Source: Pycnopodia helianthoides
Taxonomy: Eukaryota; Echinodermata; Asteroidea; Forcipulatida; Asteriidae
DNA: 64,000 nt
Direction of reading: 5' to 3'
Assembly (NCBI GenBank): GCA_032158295.1
Contig: CM063245.1
Coordinates: forward strand, 7,364,700 to 7,428,699
Position numbers and translations under genes: made by a program. The notes below the pieces were generated by a model. It ran no database searches. It was not told the origin of the DNA and was given only the letters and a program-made list of their open reading frames with translations. Position 1 is the first letter of the stretch, and the number at the start of each line of letters is the position of its first letter. Positions 31,317 through 41,849 of this stretch are shown piece after piece.

Positions 31317-32114
31317 TTACTTTGGAACATGTTTTTGGCCATTGATGTAAAGTTGGCCATTTCGAAAGTTTGGTTTCTTGCCTTCTTGAAACGCCTTTCT
31401 CATAACATCTTTCAGGCTTCTCTTCTTTGCTGCATCAGCTGCTGGGAGATCCTGAATCATGTAGATTCCACACTCAGCCAGAGCCTTCTTGCATCGTTTG
31501 AGTACTAGTTGACGTTCTGGGCGGTAGATGAACTTTGCCAAAATATGTCGGGGTTGATCTGTTGGCGTCTTCGGGAATCGGCCTGAACGATGTGCATTTT
31601 CAAGCTCTGGCTTAAGGTTGCATTTTTCTAACAGAATGTCTTTTATTCTTTCGTGTGGATAAGACGGGGGTTCATCTACAAGTTCTGGAATGCCGCCAAA
31701 TCGGATATTATAGCTTCTTGAGTAGCGTTCCATTTGCAGTGTAGCCTCTTCCAGTTTAGCAATTTTACAATCAGCCTGCTCAAGCCTGGTGGTAACGTTG
31801 GCGAGGTTTGACGAAAGCGACTTGTCTACAGCCTTAATCTCTTCAATGGACTGAGAAGTATAGTTGACAGACTTCTCTATTTCTTGATAATTGTCTTCAA
31901 TTTTGGTGATTCTCGACAATAGAGATTGCTGGTTGGTTATGACGACGTCAAGTTTATCTTGAATGCAACATTTCATATCTTTCAATTCTTGACGAATTAC
32001 ATCAAGTATACTGTCGGAAATAGACGTAGGTAGGGCGCCATCACTCAGCTGTATGTCATGTGTATCGGTCGAGTCGTTAGAAACGACACGATTTTTGTCC
32101 TTTTTTGGAGGCAT
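31317..32114 (-). CDS. LINE-2 ORF1: RNA-binding chaperone-type protein
   Basis: An intact 265-residue ORF with ATG at 32114. The N-terminus is basic (MPPKKDKNR). Residues about 60-130 form a likely coiled coil with heptad-like Leu/Ile/Val spacing. From about residue 135, YNIRFGGIPE opens an RRM-like domain, followed by a HAHRSGRF-type block (here ENAHRSGRFPKTPTDQPRHI), LAKFIYRPERQLVLKRCKKA and a basic C-terminus. This is the L1 ORF1p/Transposase_22-type architecture: trimerising coiled coil, RRM and CTD that coat element RNA. It lies 46 nt upstream of the short hydrophobic ORF. Confidence 0.85.
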   Translation of the reverse strand: MPPKKDKNRVVSNDSTDTHDIQLSDGALPTSISDSILDVIRQELKDMKCCIQDKLDVVITNQQSLLSRITKIEDNYQEIEKSVNYTSQSIEEIKAVDKSLSSNLANVTTRLEQADCKIAKLEEATLQMERYSRSYNIRFGGIPELVDEPPSYPHERIKDILLEKCNLKPELENAHRSGRFPKTPTDQPRHILAKFIYRPERQLVLKRCKKALAECGIYMIQDLPAADAAKKRSLKDVMRKAFQEGKKPNFRNGQLYINGQKHVPK

Positions 32115-32464
32115 ATCAAATTAGAGGAAGTACAACAATTACCTTCAGTGGAGAACGAAATGGGAGGCCAAAATGGTGAAGGTTCCACAACCAAGACGAT
32201 GTATAAAAAAGGTGGTATTTTTGAATATTTATGGAGCAGATATATTGAGATGTATCAATCCATGGAGAGCGCCCTCTTCTACCAGTCTTCATATCACCTC
32301 AAGCACAAATTCATGTGTAAATAAAAAAACCGACATAAACACAAGTCAGTCTAGTCCGATCCACACCAACTTGTATTTTGTGGACATCATGCAGCTATTA
32401 CATAGACGTACACCAGCTGTACGGGATAAACAGTCCAGCATCGTCCCGCCGCGTGTGTAACAAT

Positions 32465-33290
32465 AGTTAGGGGATAATAGCTAGGGGTAGGGACTAAAAC
32501 CCTCGTAAAACAAAACCTAATTAATGGTTTGGCTCCCTACCTCTCCCACAAACTCCCCAGGTTTGTCTCTCTGGCCCCACGAGACCTGACACCGGCTGTA
32601 CAGTATATGCCCCAAGGATTACGTTCCACTAGCTCCCACGCTGGTGGGCCGTAAAACACGCTTCCATTGCACGGACTCTTTTAATGCAAATCTTAAATTC
32701 GATTTTTCATCATTATTTACAACTTGTACCCATAATCTGAATACACAGTCTTTTTTGTCAACTACTCATGAATAATTTTTAAAAATAAATAAAATTTGGT
32801 TCAGTAATTTACTTTTATCTGGATGGAAATAAAACTAACTCCGAAGATCACATGATTAATTCGAACCACGTGACATTTGTTTTTTGAAAAATGCTCGAAA
32901 AAGGCAACATTTTATGGTTTCTTTTGGTTTCTTTTAGGAACTGTTCTACTCCATTCCGGGAAGACCTTTGGAGTCTTAGTTTTAGTCTACTTTATGGCCC
33001 AAATAGCCCAACGAAGCCGGTGTGTCCCTTTAAACATAGTTTCGTCATTTTAAAGTCTTATTTACACTTCACGTGCATAAGGTCTGTGCTTCTGCAGGCC
33101 TTTGTAGCATGTTTGCAAACATGCAGTCAGTGATTGCGCAATATCATCAGCAACCTCTTCCACATTGTGACGTCATAAATTATATTACCAGTCAAATGCC
33201 CTCAGAGGCTAAATGCTCATAAGTTTTGCCAAATCCCAATAATGACCCTTTTTTTTGATGCAATGTTACACAAAAACTGTGAATCCAAAT
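32465..33290 (+). pseudogene. Possible LINE C-terminal fragment and plain intron
   Basis: At about 32515-32660 one plus frame reads KQNLINGLAPYLSHKLPRF then APRDLTPAVQ and RSTSSHAGGP, which loosely resembles the GLAP-YLS...LRS block before the end of LINE ORF2 proteins. The rest to 33290 shows nothing recognisable. Confidence 0.3.
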
Positions 33291-33299
33291 AACTTTCTC

Positions 33300-34035
33300 A
33301 ACCTTGGTACACTCCAGCTTGTGCTGCAGCAATTGCCCATCGTAACCACTTTTTCAAGAAGTATCATCATTCAGGAACTTTGGATAGTAAGCGTCTTTTC
33401 CATGAAGCTCGAAATCGATGTAAGAGAGTTTTAGAGGATGCTAAGAGGCAATATCCCAACTCTGTTGCTAGTTCTATTTCAACACAGCGGCTTGGTTCCA
33501 GGGACTTTTGGCGGATTGCCAATAGTGTACTGAACCGCAACAAGTCCTCCATTCCTCCTCTCTTTCATGGACCAGAAGTTCTTACTTCTTCTCAAGATAA
33601 GGCAAACCTTTTTGCTGACAACTTTACATCTAACTCCACACTCATTGATGAGGGGCATTACTCCCTGTCTTTCCATCTCGAACAGCAACTGTAGTATCTG
33701 ATCCTCTTATCACCCCTAAGAAGATTGCCCGGATTATTAATTCCTTGGATGCCTCCAAGGCTACTGGCCCTGATGGAATCCCTGCAATTGTTTTGAAAAT
33801 GTGTTCCCCAGAACTTTCACCCATTCTTGCCAAGCTATTTAAAATGTGCTTGGCAGTCTCTGTGTTTACTTCATCTTGGAAAGTGGCATCCGTTGTCCCT
33901 GTCTTTAAGGGTGCTGGTAAGCGTTCTGAAGCTACTAATTATCGTCCTATCAGTCTGCTTCCCATAATAAGTAAGATCTTTGAATGCTTTGTTAATCAAC
34001 AGCTACTTGGATACCAGGAGGACACAACCTTCTGA
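33300..34035 (+). pseudogene. LINE-3 ORF2, linker and first reverse-transcriptase blocks
   Basis: Reads SQPWYTPACAAAIAHRNHFF, then RDFWRIANSVLNRNKSSIPP in one frame. After an indel near 33670 it continues with SDPLITPKKIARIINSLDAS and KATGPDGIPAIVLKM. It then reaches the block NYRPISLLPIISKIFE. A second indel near 34015 moves the frame again (HNLLTDCQFGFRHSRSTGD). These are RT motifs 0-2 of CR1/Jockey-type LINEs. Confidence 0.85.
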
Positions 34036-34148
34036 CTGACTGCCAGTTCGGGTTTCGCCATTCCCGCTCAACCGGTGATCTGCTTTCCCTAATTACCGAT
34101 CATTTTAGTAGGGCCGTAGATTGCAGGGGTGAGGCTTGTGTATTAGCA

Positions 34149-35228
34149 TTGGACATCTCCAAGGCCTTTGACAAAGTATGGCATACTGACATGCTCCACA
34201 AGCTTCAGTCATATGGTGCGTCAGGCAAAATGCTGTCTATAATCTCTGCTTTCCTTTCCAACCGCAAGTTGAAGGTTGCCCTTGAGGGTCAATCTTCTCC
34301 TACCTGTTCCATCAATTCCGGTGTTCCACAAGGCTCAGTACTTGGTCCAACTCTCTTTCTTGTGTACATAAACGATTTGCCCGATGAAGTTTTGTCTCAG
34401 CTCGCCATGTATGCTGATGATTCAACCCTCTACTGTGTTTCCCCTAACTCTTCCAACACTTCTCGCTGTGAGGTGGGTGCCTCACTAAATAATGACTTAG
34501 AGAACGTGCTAAAGTGGGGGAATGAGTGGCTAGTAACCTTCAATGCAAAGAAAACTAAACTTCTGTCCCTGTCTCGCTCTAGAGATGATACATTTCCATC
34601 TATTCATATGGGTCCATTGACTTTGCCTGAGGTAGCAGATTTTCGCCTTCTTGGACTTGACATCTCCACCAATGCCAGTTGGGAGAGGTATATCACAGGC
34701 ATTGCAAAGAGTGCTTCCATGCGAGTTGGTTGTCTATATCGAGCTCAGAAATTCTTACCTCCTGATGCTATTCTCTACCTGTATAAGACAACTATACGTC
34801 CTCTAATGGAGTACTGTTGTCACATTTGGGTCAGAGCTTCTGCCTGTCATTTATCTCTATTAGATAGAGTGCAGAAGCGTATTGTAAATCTTGTTGGTGA
34901 AGTGTTGGGATCAACGTTACAACCTCTTTCCCACTGTAGGTCTGTAGCCAGCCTCTGTCTTTTCTACAGATATTTTCATGGTAAATGTGCCACCAGTGTG
35001 TCCGACCTAGTTCCTCCTATCAGAGTGTTTGAGCGTGAAACCAGACTCTCTGCTATTTCTCACCCATACACTCTTGATTTGCTGAGATGTAGAACTAAGA
35101 GCCATTCCAACAACTTTATTCCACGTACTGCATCTCTTTGGAACTCCTTACCTGGTGCATGTTTCCCTCCATCCTACAATCTAGACTGTTTGAAGAGGAA
35201 TATCAATTCCTACCTTCTGCTCCCCTGA
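34149..35228 (+). pseudogene. LINE-3 ORF2, reverse-transcriptase core and C-terminus
   Basis: A 359-codon open frame beginning LDISKAFDKVWHTDMLHKLQ, with SGVPQGSVLGPTLFLVYIND, the active site AMYADDSTLY, then WLVTFNAKKTKLLSL, a FRLLGLDIS block, and a C-terminal NFIPRTASLWNSLPGACFP stretch. All RT active-site residues (AFD, YADD) are kept, so decay is recent, but upstream frameshifts break the protein. Confidence 0.88.
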
Positions 35229-35335
35229 GTTCTTTTCATATTTAATAATTTTTCTTCTTGTAGCCCCTTACCAAGAGTGGCTTTTAGCCGCGTTTGGGGC
35301 GACTTGCATAAAAAAAAAAAAAAAATAAATAACTG

Positions 35336-36754
35336 AACTAACTCATAAAACAGTAGTCTGATATAACGTCTGCAAGGTGTAGGCCTATAATTGTTTCTGC
35401 TGTCTACAATATCATGCTACTAACTCTTTGAGAACATCAGTCTGAGTGAAATGACATTAAAATCAGTACGGCTTTATACAATACGGTAAATAGAAAAACA
35501 GCTCACAATTGCCATGATCTCACATTTTTTGTCGGGATGGCACTTTCAAGGTACTTTTGACATTAAAGCCCATCTCAAAATGAGGATGAAGATGGGTTTA
35601 CGATCTTCACACCTAGTCCCAAACTCAGGAAGAGATGCAGGGTATATCGTGGCAAACAAGGTGGAAGGAGGAAACAAAGACACTATACAAGTTAATTTGA
35701 GTCCTGGAAAATCTAACTCACGTCTTTCGCAAAGCTAATCATGAAAATTTGATTCATACATGTACGAGGAACATAGATCTCTATCTACCTAAATGTAATG
35801 CAAAATGTGCACTCCTTTGCACATTCTGTACAACAACAAAAAACTTAAGTCCTTGAAAGATTTATTGTTAACAATGATATAGACATCCTGGCACTAACCA
35901 AAACTTAGCTGACAGAAGACAAAATCACCCCTCACCAGTTACTCCCAGATGGCTACAATTAGTCCCAAGGAAAGGTAGAGGTGGTGGTACCGCCATCGTA
36001 GCCAAAGGTCAATAAAGAATGTGCTCCAGCCTCTTCGGCAGTTTAGGAGCTTTGAATATGAATATATCTGAGTACATGGAGTACTGGCAGTACTTCTCTA
36101 CTTGATTATACATGTAGACTAACACCATCTTCTCAAAAAAGTCTGACTAGACAGATGTTTGTTCACCAACTCTTGATGAGCTCGCCATCAGGAGAGATAA
36201 TTTCATTCTTACTGATGATTTCAATATTCACATGGATGTTATGGATAATCCGGAAACCACCAATTTACAAACCTACTGAATGATTGTGGTCTTGTGCAAC
36301 ATGTCAACTTCCCAACACACAAGGCCAGTCAAACCATTGATCTTATCATCACTTGATCCAACGCTCAAGCTGTCAGTGATGTGCAAGTTGGATCATTTTT
36401 GTCAGACCACGCAGCCATCTATTTTTGCTGTTCATCGGCATGCAAGTATAATGAGATACAGGAAGTTTCCTTCCATCAACATGTCAACTTTTCTGGACGA
36501 CATCGGCAAATCTCTCAGTGAGCAGAATTTCTGGAACTACAATGTACACAGATGTTAACCGCCCAGCTGAGTCCTTCAATAGCACAATCAGGGACACAGT
36601 GGAAACTCATGCACCAATAAAAGCAAAGACTATTGTTGACAGCCAATTGCTGCCATAGTATACAAGAGATATACAGCAACAGAAACAGCATACCACAAGA
36701 GCTGAAAGGCGCTGGCGGAAGTCTAGACAACAAAATGATCATTTGAGCTAGAAG
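35336..36754 (+). pseudogene. LINE endonuclease-domain fragment, heavily decayed
   Basis: 35880-35980 reads NNDIDILALTKT, stop, LTEDKITPHQLLPDGYN, the first endonuclease block with ETW turned into KT-stop. 36180-36300 reads RRDNFILTDDFNIHMDVMDN, the GDFN-IH block with Gly changed to Asp. 36290-36430 gives, across two frames, CGLVQHVNFPTHKA-type, LIIT and LSDHAAIYFC pieces, the final SDH block. The order EN motif 1, GDFN, SDH is right for one APE-type domain. It has at least four stops or frame changes. 35336-35780 holds nothing I recognise. Confidence 0.6.
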
Positions 36755-37425
36755 CTAAGTAAGTTGTGATGTCACGATTACGTCATCAGGTGTCAAATTA
36801 CAAGCCATTTAAGGTCAAAAAGTGACCTCATGCCATTGCCTGTATGTCTCTGAATAATTTCGCTACAGTATTCATGTTTGGGCATATGATAGATCAAGAC
36901 ACGGCCAACATTTGAAAAGTTAACTCCAAATTCACATGACCTTTACTTTCGGTCGTACCGGAAAGTCAAAGTTTGCCTTTGTGTAATTCGTTAAAAAACA
37001 AATTCCCGGCAAAAACATTAACTTCTGTATATCAGATCAACTTCAAATTTACACCATGTTAGGACCTGGATAAAACTTCCATCCGGTAGTTGTGACATCA
37101 TGATGACGTCATCAGGTGTCAAAATACAGTAAATTAAAGTTTAATACTTCATAAAATCATAACTCAAGAAGTACATTAGCTATTGCAATCTATACATCAT
37201 CGGAGAGGTCATGAAAAATGTAACAAATACTACACAAAGTCCTACACCATTTGACCTTGACTTCCTGTTCAAACCGGAAGTTTAAAATGTCAAATTTCAT
37301 ACTTTTACACATTTTTTACACATACACTACTCACAAATGTTACAATCATATCTCCTGAACCACATGTCATAAAATCATAATCCGAACACCTCGAATTTGT
37401 TATCAACAAATTCTTATCTCTAGTT
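36755..37425 (+). mobile_element. Helitron-like copy in reverse orientation
   Basis: The same family as at 4-25 kb, now with its hairpin/CTAG end on the plus strand: hairpin GAATTTGTT-ATC-AACAAATTC (about 37393-37413), spacer TTATCT, CTAG (37420-37423), then T. Both stem arms differ from the common GTGTTTGT/ACAAACAC yet pair perfectly. The body includes GATGACGTCATCAGGTGTC (37103) and CTTCCTGTTCAAACCGGAAG (37261). Confidence 0.6.
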
Positions 37426-37554
37426 AAATTTTATTTTTTTGTTTGCATCTTGGCCGCATTTGAGTGAATCAGCCCAGTACGTTAGCTTGTGCATGGGGAG
37501 AGAGAACCCTGGTTGGATTATTTAAATCCATAAAAATGTAAATTCAAAGAAACT
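37426..37554. other. Short spacer similar to 40366-40490
   Basis: The stretch from TGTTTGCATCTTGGCCGCA through GGAGAGAGAACCCTGG to ATTCAAAG also occurs near 40370-40480, showing a small duplicated segment beside two Helitron-like ends. Confidence 0.6.
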
Positions 37555-38712
37555 TGTTGAGGTGTTCGTGCAACAGCACGAACAACTCATTGTTTTTGTT
37601 CGTTTTTTTTTTAGGTGTTCGTGCAACAGCACGAACAACTCATTGTTTTTGTTCGTTTTTTTTTTTTTTTTAGTTTTACTTATTCTTCTCAGTGGGCTTT
37701 GTCCGCAACCAAACGCATACTTGCAAAACTTTGATCAACTTGAAACTTCATGTGAAGTTAGAACATAACTAGCAGAAGCTGAGTAAGTTGTGACGTCATG
37801 ATTACGTCATCAGGTGTCAAATTACAAGCCATTTAAGGTCAAAAAGTTACCTCATGCCAATGCTTGTATGTCTCTGAATAATATAGCTACACAATTCAAT
37901 TTTGGGCATATGATAAACAAAGACATGGGCAACATTTGAAAAGTTTACGTCAAATTCACATGACCTTTACTTCCAGTCGTGCCGGAAGGTCAAAATTTGC
38001 CTTTGTTTAATTCTTTAAAAAAAAACTTTCTCGGTAAAAATATTATCTTCTGTATATCTGATCAACTTCAAATTAATACCATATTAGGACATGGATAAAA
38101 CCTCCACCAGGTAGTTGTGACGTCGTGATGACGTCATCAGGTGTCAAAATACAGTAAATCAAAGTTTAATACTTCATAAATTCATTACTCAAGAAGTACA
38201 TTAGCTATTTTTACAATCTATACATCATCGGAGAGGTCATGAAAAATGTAGCAAATATTACACAGAGTCTTACATCATTTGACCTTGACTTTCTGTTCAA
38301 ACCGGAAGTTAAAAATTTCGAAATTCATGCTTTAGGAAATATTTATACTTTTTACAAACACACTTCTCACAAATTTTACATCATGTTGTAGGTCCATAAG
38401 CGTTCTCAAACTTTGCCACAGAGATGTTACCTATTTGACCTTCACTTCCGGTTGAAATCGGGTATGCCTTGACCCGCTGTTAAACCGCGGGAAAATAACT
38501 GCACTGAAAACACACCCACAATGCCTGATCTATCACAGTTGCATTGTGAGCGGCTTTTCGCCCTATGGACCACAATGGTAGTCTCTGTTCAAGGTTCACG
38601 CATCCTGATTTCGGCACTAGCTTTGTTAGTCTCTAAAACAGCCGTCTATGCAAACCTCGCTAACAATCAAAAGCTTGTTTAGACTTTTGCTAAAGTGTGT
38701 AGCTTGTAATGC
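37555..38712 (+). mobile_element. Helitron-like copy in reverse orientation with two hairpin B units
   Basis: Two hairpins AGGTGTTCGTGC-AACA-GCACGAACAACT with T-rich spacers (37560-37675) precede TTCTTCTCAGTGGGCTTTG, the TC-side end. The body follows (GATGACGTCATCAGGTGTC near 38119, CCGGTTGAAATCGGGTATG near 38447) and finishes inside the head block (GCAAACCTCGCTAACAATC, GCTAAAGTGTGTAGCTTG). The hairpin/CTAG end is missing. Confidence 0.55.
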
Positions 38713-40245
38713 TTTTACTAGAGTTATTCTTGGCCACTAGAAATAACCATAATACAATGTATTTTCATGATAATTAACGATTCGCAAAGAAATAATTATT
38801 AACATTTATCTTTCACTAGGTGTTCGGCCAACAGCCGAACACTAGTGTTATTGCTCTGTTTTTTAGGTGTTCGGCCAACATCCGAACAACTATTGTTATT
38901 GCTCTGTTTTTTTTCTTTCTGGGTTTTCTTCTTTGCAAAAATAAAAACCTTTTATGAACTTGAAACTTACCGTGTACAAAGATCTTAGAGACTAGATGAA
39001 TCCGCAACTTGTTTGGAATGATGACGTAATTGATAACGTCATTACGTTAAATAAACGTTAAATAATTTGAAAAATTTATATCTTGAGAACCATATATGCT
39101 ACATACAGGATCTTTGATGCATAGGAAAGGTCTTGTAATGTTGTACACATTGTATGCGAATTGTGACCTCATTTGACCTTTACCGGAAGTTAAATTAAAA
39201 ACTATGTTTTTGGGGCTCTAGAGCCAAGTGAATAAAAATATGAAAAAACTTTCAACGCATAATATTTTGTTTAGCTCATGAGCATTCTAGAAATATGATA
39301 TATGACGTCATAGCTACGTCACAATGACAATCGTTAACGAGGTCGAAATTTTTTTAATTTTGCTATCTCCAAAAATTAAAGATTGTACGGACTTGAAACT
39401 TACTATATACTTAGACCACAGTGTGTACACGACAAAATACATTTGTTTTTGAATTACGACGTCACCAATGACGTCATTACATTAAATTGAAGTTTTATAT
39501 TAAAAATAATCATATCTCAAGAACCATGCTAAATACATAATATGTGCACCATATGAAAGCTCTTAAGGTATTAAACAAATCTTACCCACATTGTGACTCC
39601 GTTTGACCTTTACTTTACTAAAGCACATTTTTTCATCATGACGTCATCGGGTGTCAAGTTACAGTAATTCAAAGCTTATTACTTTAAATATCATATCTCC
39701 TGAACTGCATGTCATAAAATCGTAATATTTGTGTTGTCTTGTAGCTTACAACACTTGTGACATTTTGTTCATATGCATGACCCCACGTTGACGTTTCCTT
39801 CTAGTCCAAAGAGGAAGTTTAAATATTAGAAATCATATTTCCTGAACCACATGTCATGAAGTCTTAATCTTTGTGCTGCTTGCTAGCTGAATACACGTCT
39901 GACATTTTATTCCCGAAGCATGACCCACTTGACCTTTCCTTCCGGTCCAAAAAGGAAGTTCTAAATATACGAAACTCTATCCTCTGGTCAAGGTTCTCGT
40001 AACCTGATTTTGGCAATAGCTTTGTCAGTCTTTAAAACAGCCATCCATGCAAACCCCGCTATCAATCAAACGTCAGGATTTTAATCATATGCTTTTGCTA
40101 AAGTGTGCACGTTGTTAGGCACGCCACAAAACAGTAATGGCACCAAATTCCACTCAATGCAATAGCTCTCGCGTTGACTACAACACTGACCCCATTGATA
40201 GCCGAACACCTCGTGTTTGTTTGGACAAACACTAAGTTCTAGTTT
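38713..40245 (+). mobile_element. Helitron-like copy, diverged, with hairpin/CTAG end
   Basis: Two hairpin B units (about 38818-38845 and 38865-38890) read GGTGTTCGGCC...AGCCGAACAC. The body is more diverged than other copies but keeps GACGTCATCGGGTGTCAAG (39640) and CCGGTCCAAAAAGGAAG (39941). It ends with the head block and hairpin GTGTTTGT-TTGG-ACAAACAC (about 40213-40232), spacer TAAGTT, CTAG (40239-40242), T. Confidence 0.6.
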
Positions 40246-40905
40246 TTTACTTGATCTTTGGTTTTAAAAGCACTGCTCTGCAATCTGGGGCGTTCTGTAT
40301 GTTTTTTTATTCATGTTTTTGTGAATTTGATCTTGAGTTTCAATTTTTGCATTTTTTCTTTTTTTAATGTTTGTTTGCGTCTTGGCCGCAATTTACGTGA
40401 ATCAGCCCGATATGGTAGCCTGTGCATGGAAAGAGAGAACCCTGGTTGCATTATTTTATTCCATAAAAATATTAATTCAAAGATAATTTGTTGCTGACGA
40501 CAGTCGACACTGACAATATGATTGTTGCAAAAGCTTTACACAAAAAAATGCAACTAAAATGACAACCACAAATAACAAAGCACAGCACAACAGGTCTCCC
40601 CGTCAGCAAAATCAAAAACAATATTTTGGATCAGCAACGGATTGTCACAAACATTTGTTCAATTTGATTTTTTAATAGTCTGGAGTGCACATGCTCAAGC
40701 GTGCGCATCTCATTGGTTTATTATACTGGGTACTTTGACGCCACTGCAAATTATACTTGTTACCAATCCATCCAATGATTTAGTGCAAACCAAGTCTACA
40801 TGTATCATGACTGCGCTCTATATATTCTACCCCCTATTTCTCACCAGATTTACATGATTCACACAGGTCAACTTTGGGGGCAAAAAAACCTGGAATACTG
40901 AGGAA
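40246..40905. other. Intron stretch with a duplicated 100-bp segment
   Basis: 40366-40490 repeats the spacer at 37440-37555. Nothing else recognised. The open frames at 40258-40497 and 40642-40857 look like chance frames. Confidence 0.5.
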
Positions 40906-41165
40906 AAAATTGAGAAATCACATCCCTGCAAACGATATCCTCACAACTATAGACAAAAACCAGATGGTTCTACTTAGTACTACTGGATCTCTCTAGGCTC
41001 TCTCTGCAGCAATCCACACTGTGGACCTTAGTCTGCTACTGAGAAGGATGTCTGACCAGTTTGGAATCTCTGGGGCGGTGCTCGACTGGTTCTGTTCCTA
41101 CCTTAGTTCAAGATCTCAAGCAGTCATTATAGCTGATAGCAAATCAGAGCACTGGCACTTGGAGT
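40906..41165 (+). pseudogene. Short LINE reverse-transcriptase fragment
   Basis: Reads NDILTTIDKNQMVLL near 40925, then, in a shifted frame, LSAAIHTVDLSLLLRRMSDQ followed by FGISGAVLDWFCSYLSSRSQ and AVIIADSKS. This corresponds to the LSAAFDTVDH...GIxGxxLxWFxSYLxxRxQ part of a CR1/L2-type reverse transcriptase; the active-site FD has become IH. Nothing of the rest of the LINE is adjacent. Confidence 0.75.
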
Positions 41166-41849
41166 CGAATTATAGTCTAGAAAATCCAGAAAAGCTGATT
41201 GGAGGATGGTCTGTGAGGACAGATTGTTGTCACAAAAGAGTAGTCTTGAGTCTGCATTTAATGTCTGAATACGAGCAATGTAATTGTGCGGATGGGGTGG
41301 TAGATTTATAATAATTTATTTATTTAATCCCCGTTCATCAAGGATGCAGACTGGTGATAGGCAAATTCTGTTGATCACCATCTGAGGTACATGTAAACTA
41401 AAACATAATCATAACTTCATCTGGTAGAAGATATTCTACTTAAAACTGTTGAGTCAGTCTCTTGACAAAAGGTCTGCTACTAGGGTTAGCTTGAAAACAC
41501 CCAGTTCGTATGATGTAGATTGTTCTGATCAGGGTGTAGCAACTCCAACCTGGGTTTAAGAAGACGTAGGTTCTGTCATTTTTGGAGAATGACTGTAATG
41601 ATGATAAAAAGATCAAGAAGCAGCAGAATTATTGTTTGTCTCGAACAGAAAGGAGTAATCAGGATAGTTATGTGCCCTTCCTGTTCCAGCTTTGTGAGAA
41701 CTTCTGACAGAAGAGAGATCAGAGGGAAAGCATACCCTCAAATTTGTGTCTAATTAAAACCAAGAGCAGCAGTAGCCCAAGTTTGTACATGTATGTGAAA
41801 ACATCAGTAGTTGATTGTTGAGTGAAAAAAGGTCTTTAAGCTTCAGCAC
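41166..41849. other. Intron stretch with no recognised element
   Basis: No coding similarity, tandem repeat or inverted repeat seen. Confidence 0.45.

Larger units (their letters stand above)
27503..32457 (-). mobile_element. Near-complete non-LTR retrotransposon with ORF1 and ORF2, LINE-2 of this window
   Basis: A 4.95-kb minus-strand element. A candidate 7-bp target duplication, TAACAAT, flanks it (27496-27502 and 32458-32464). On the minus strand the order is a 5' UTR of about 340 bp, ORF1 (32114-31317), a hydrophobic short ORF, ORF2 in two overlapping frames, a roughly 0.55-kb 3' UTR, and a tail of four CGAACCT-type 7-mers ending near 27513. Two frameshifts separate it from an active copy. 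By reverse-transcriptase style it belongs to the CR1/Jockey group; the exact clade is not assignable by eye. Confidence 0.85.
33291..35335 (+). mobile_element. 5'-truncated LINE (CR1-type reverse transcriptase), LINE-3 of this window
   Basis: Only the part after the endonuclease remains. It ends in GTGGCTTTTAGCCGCGTTTG, a short GGGGCGACTTGCAT segment and a poly-A run (about 35309-35332). Coding sequence runs in at least three frames (33300-33690, 33690-34015, 34015-35228). 5' truncation with a 3' A-run is typical of incomplete target-primed reverse transcription. Confidence 0.85.
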
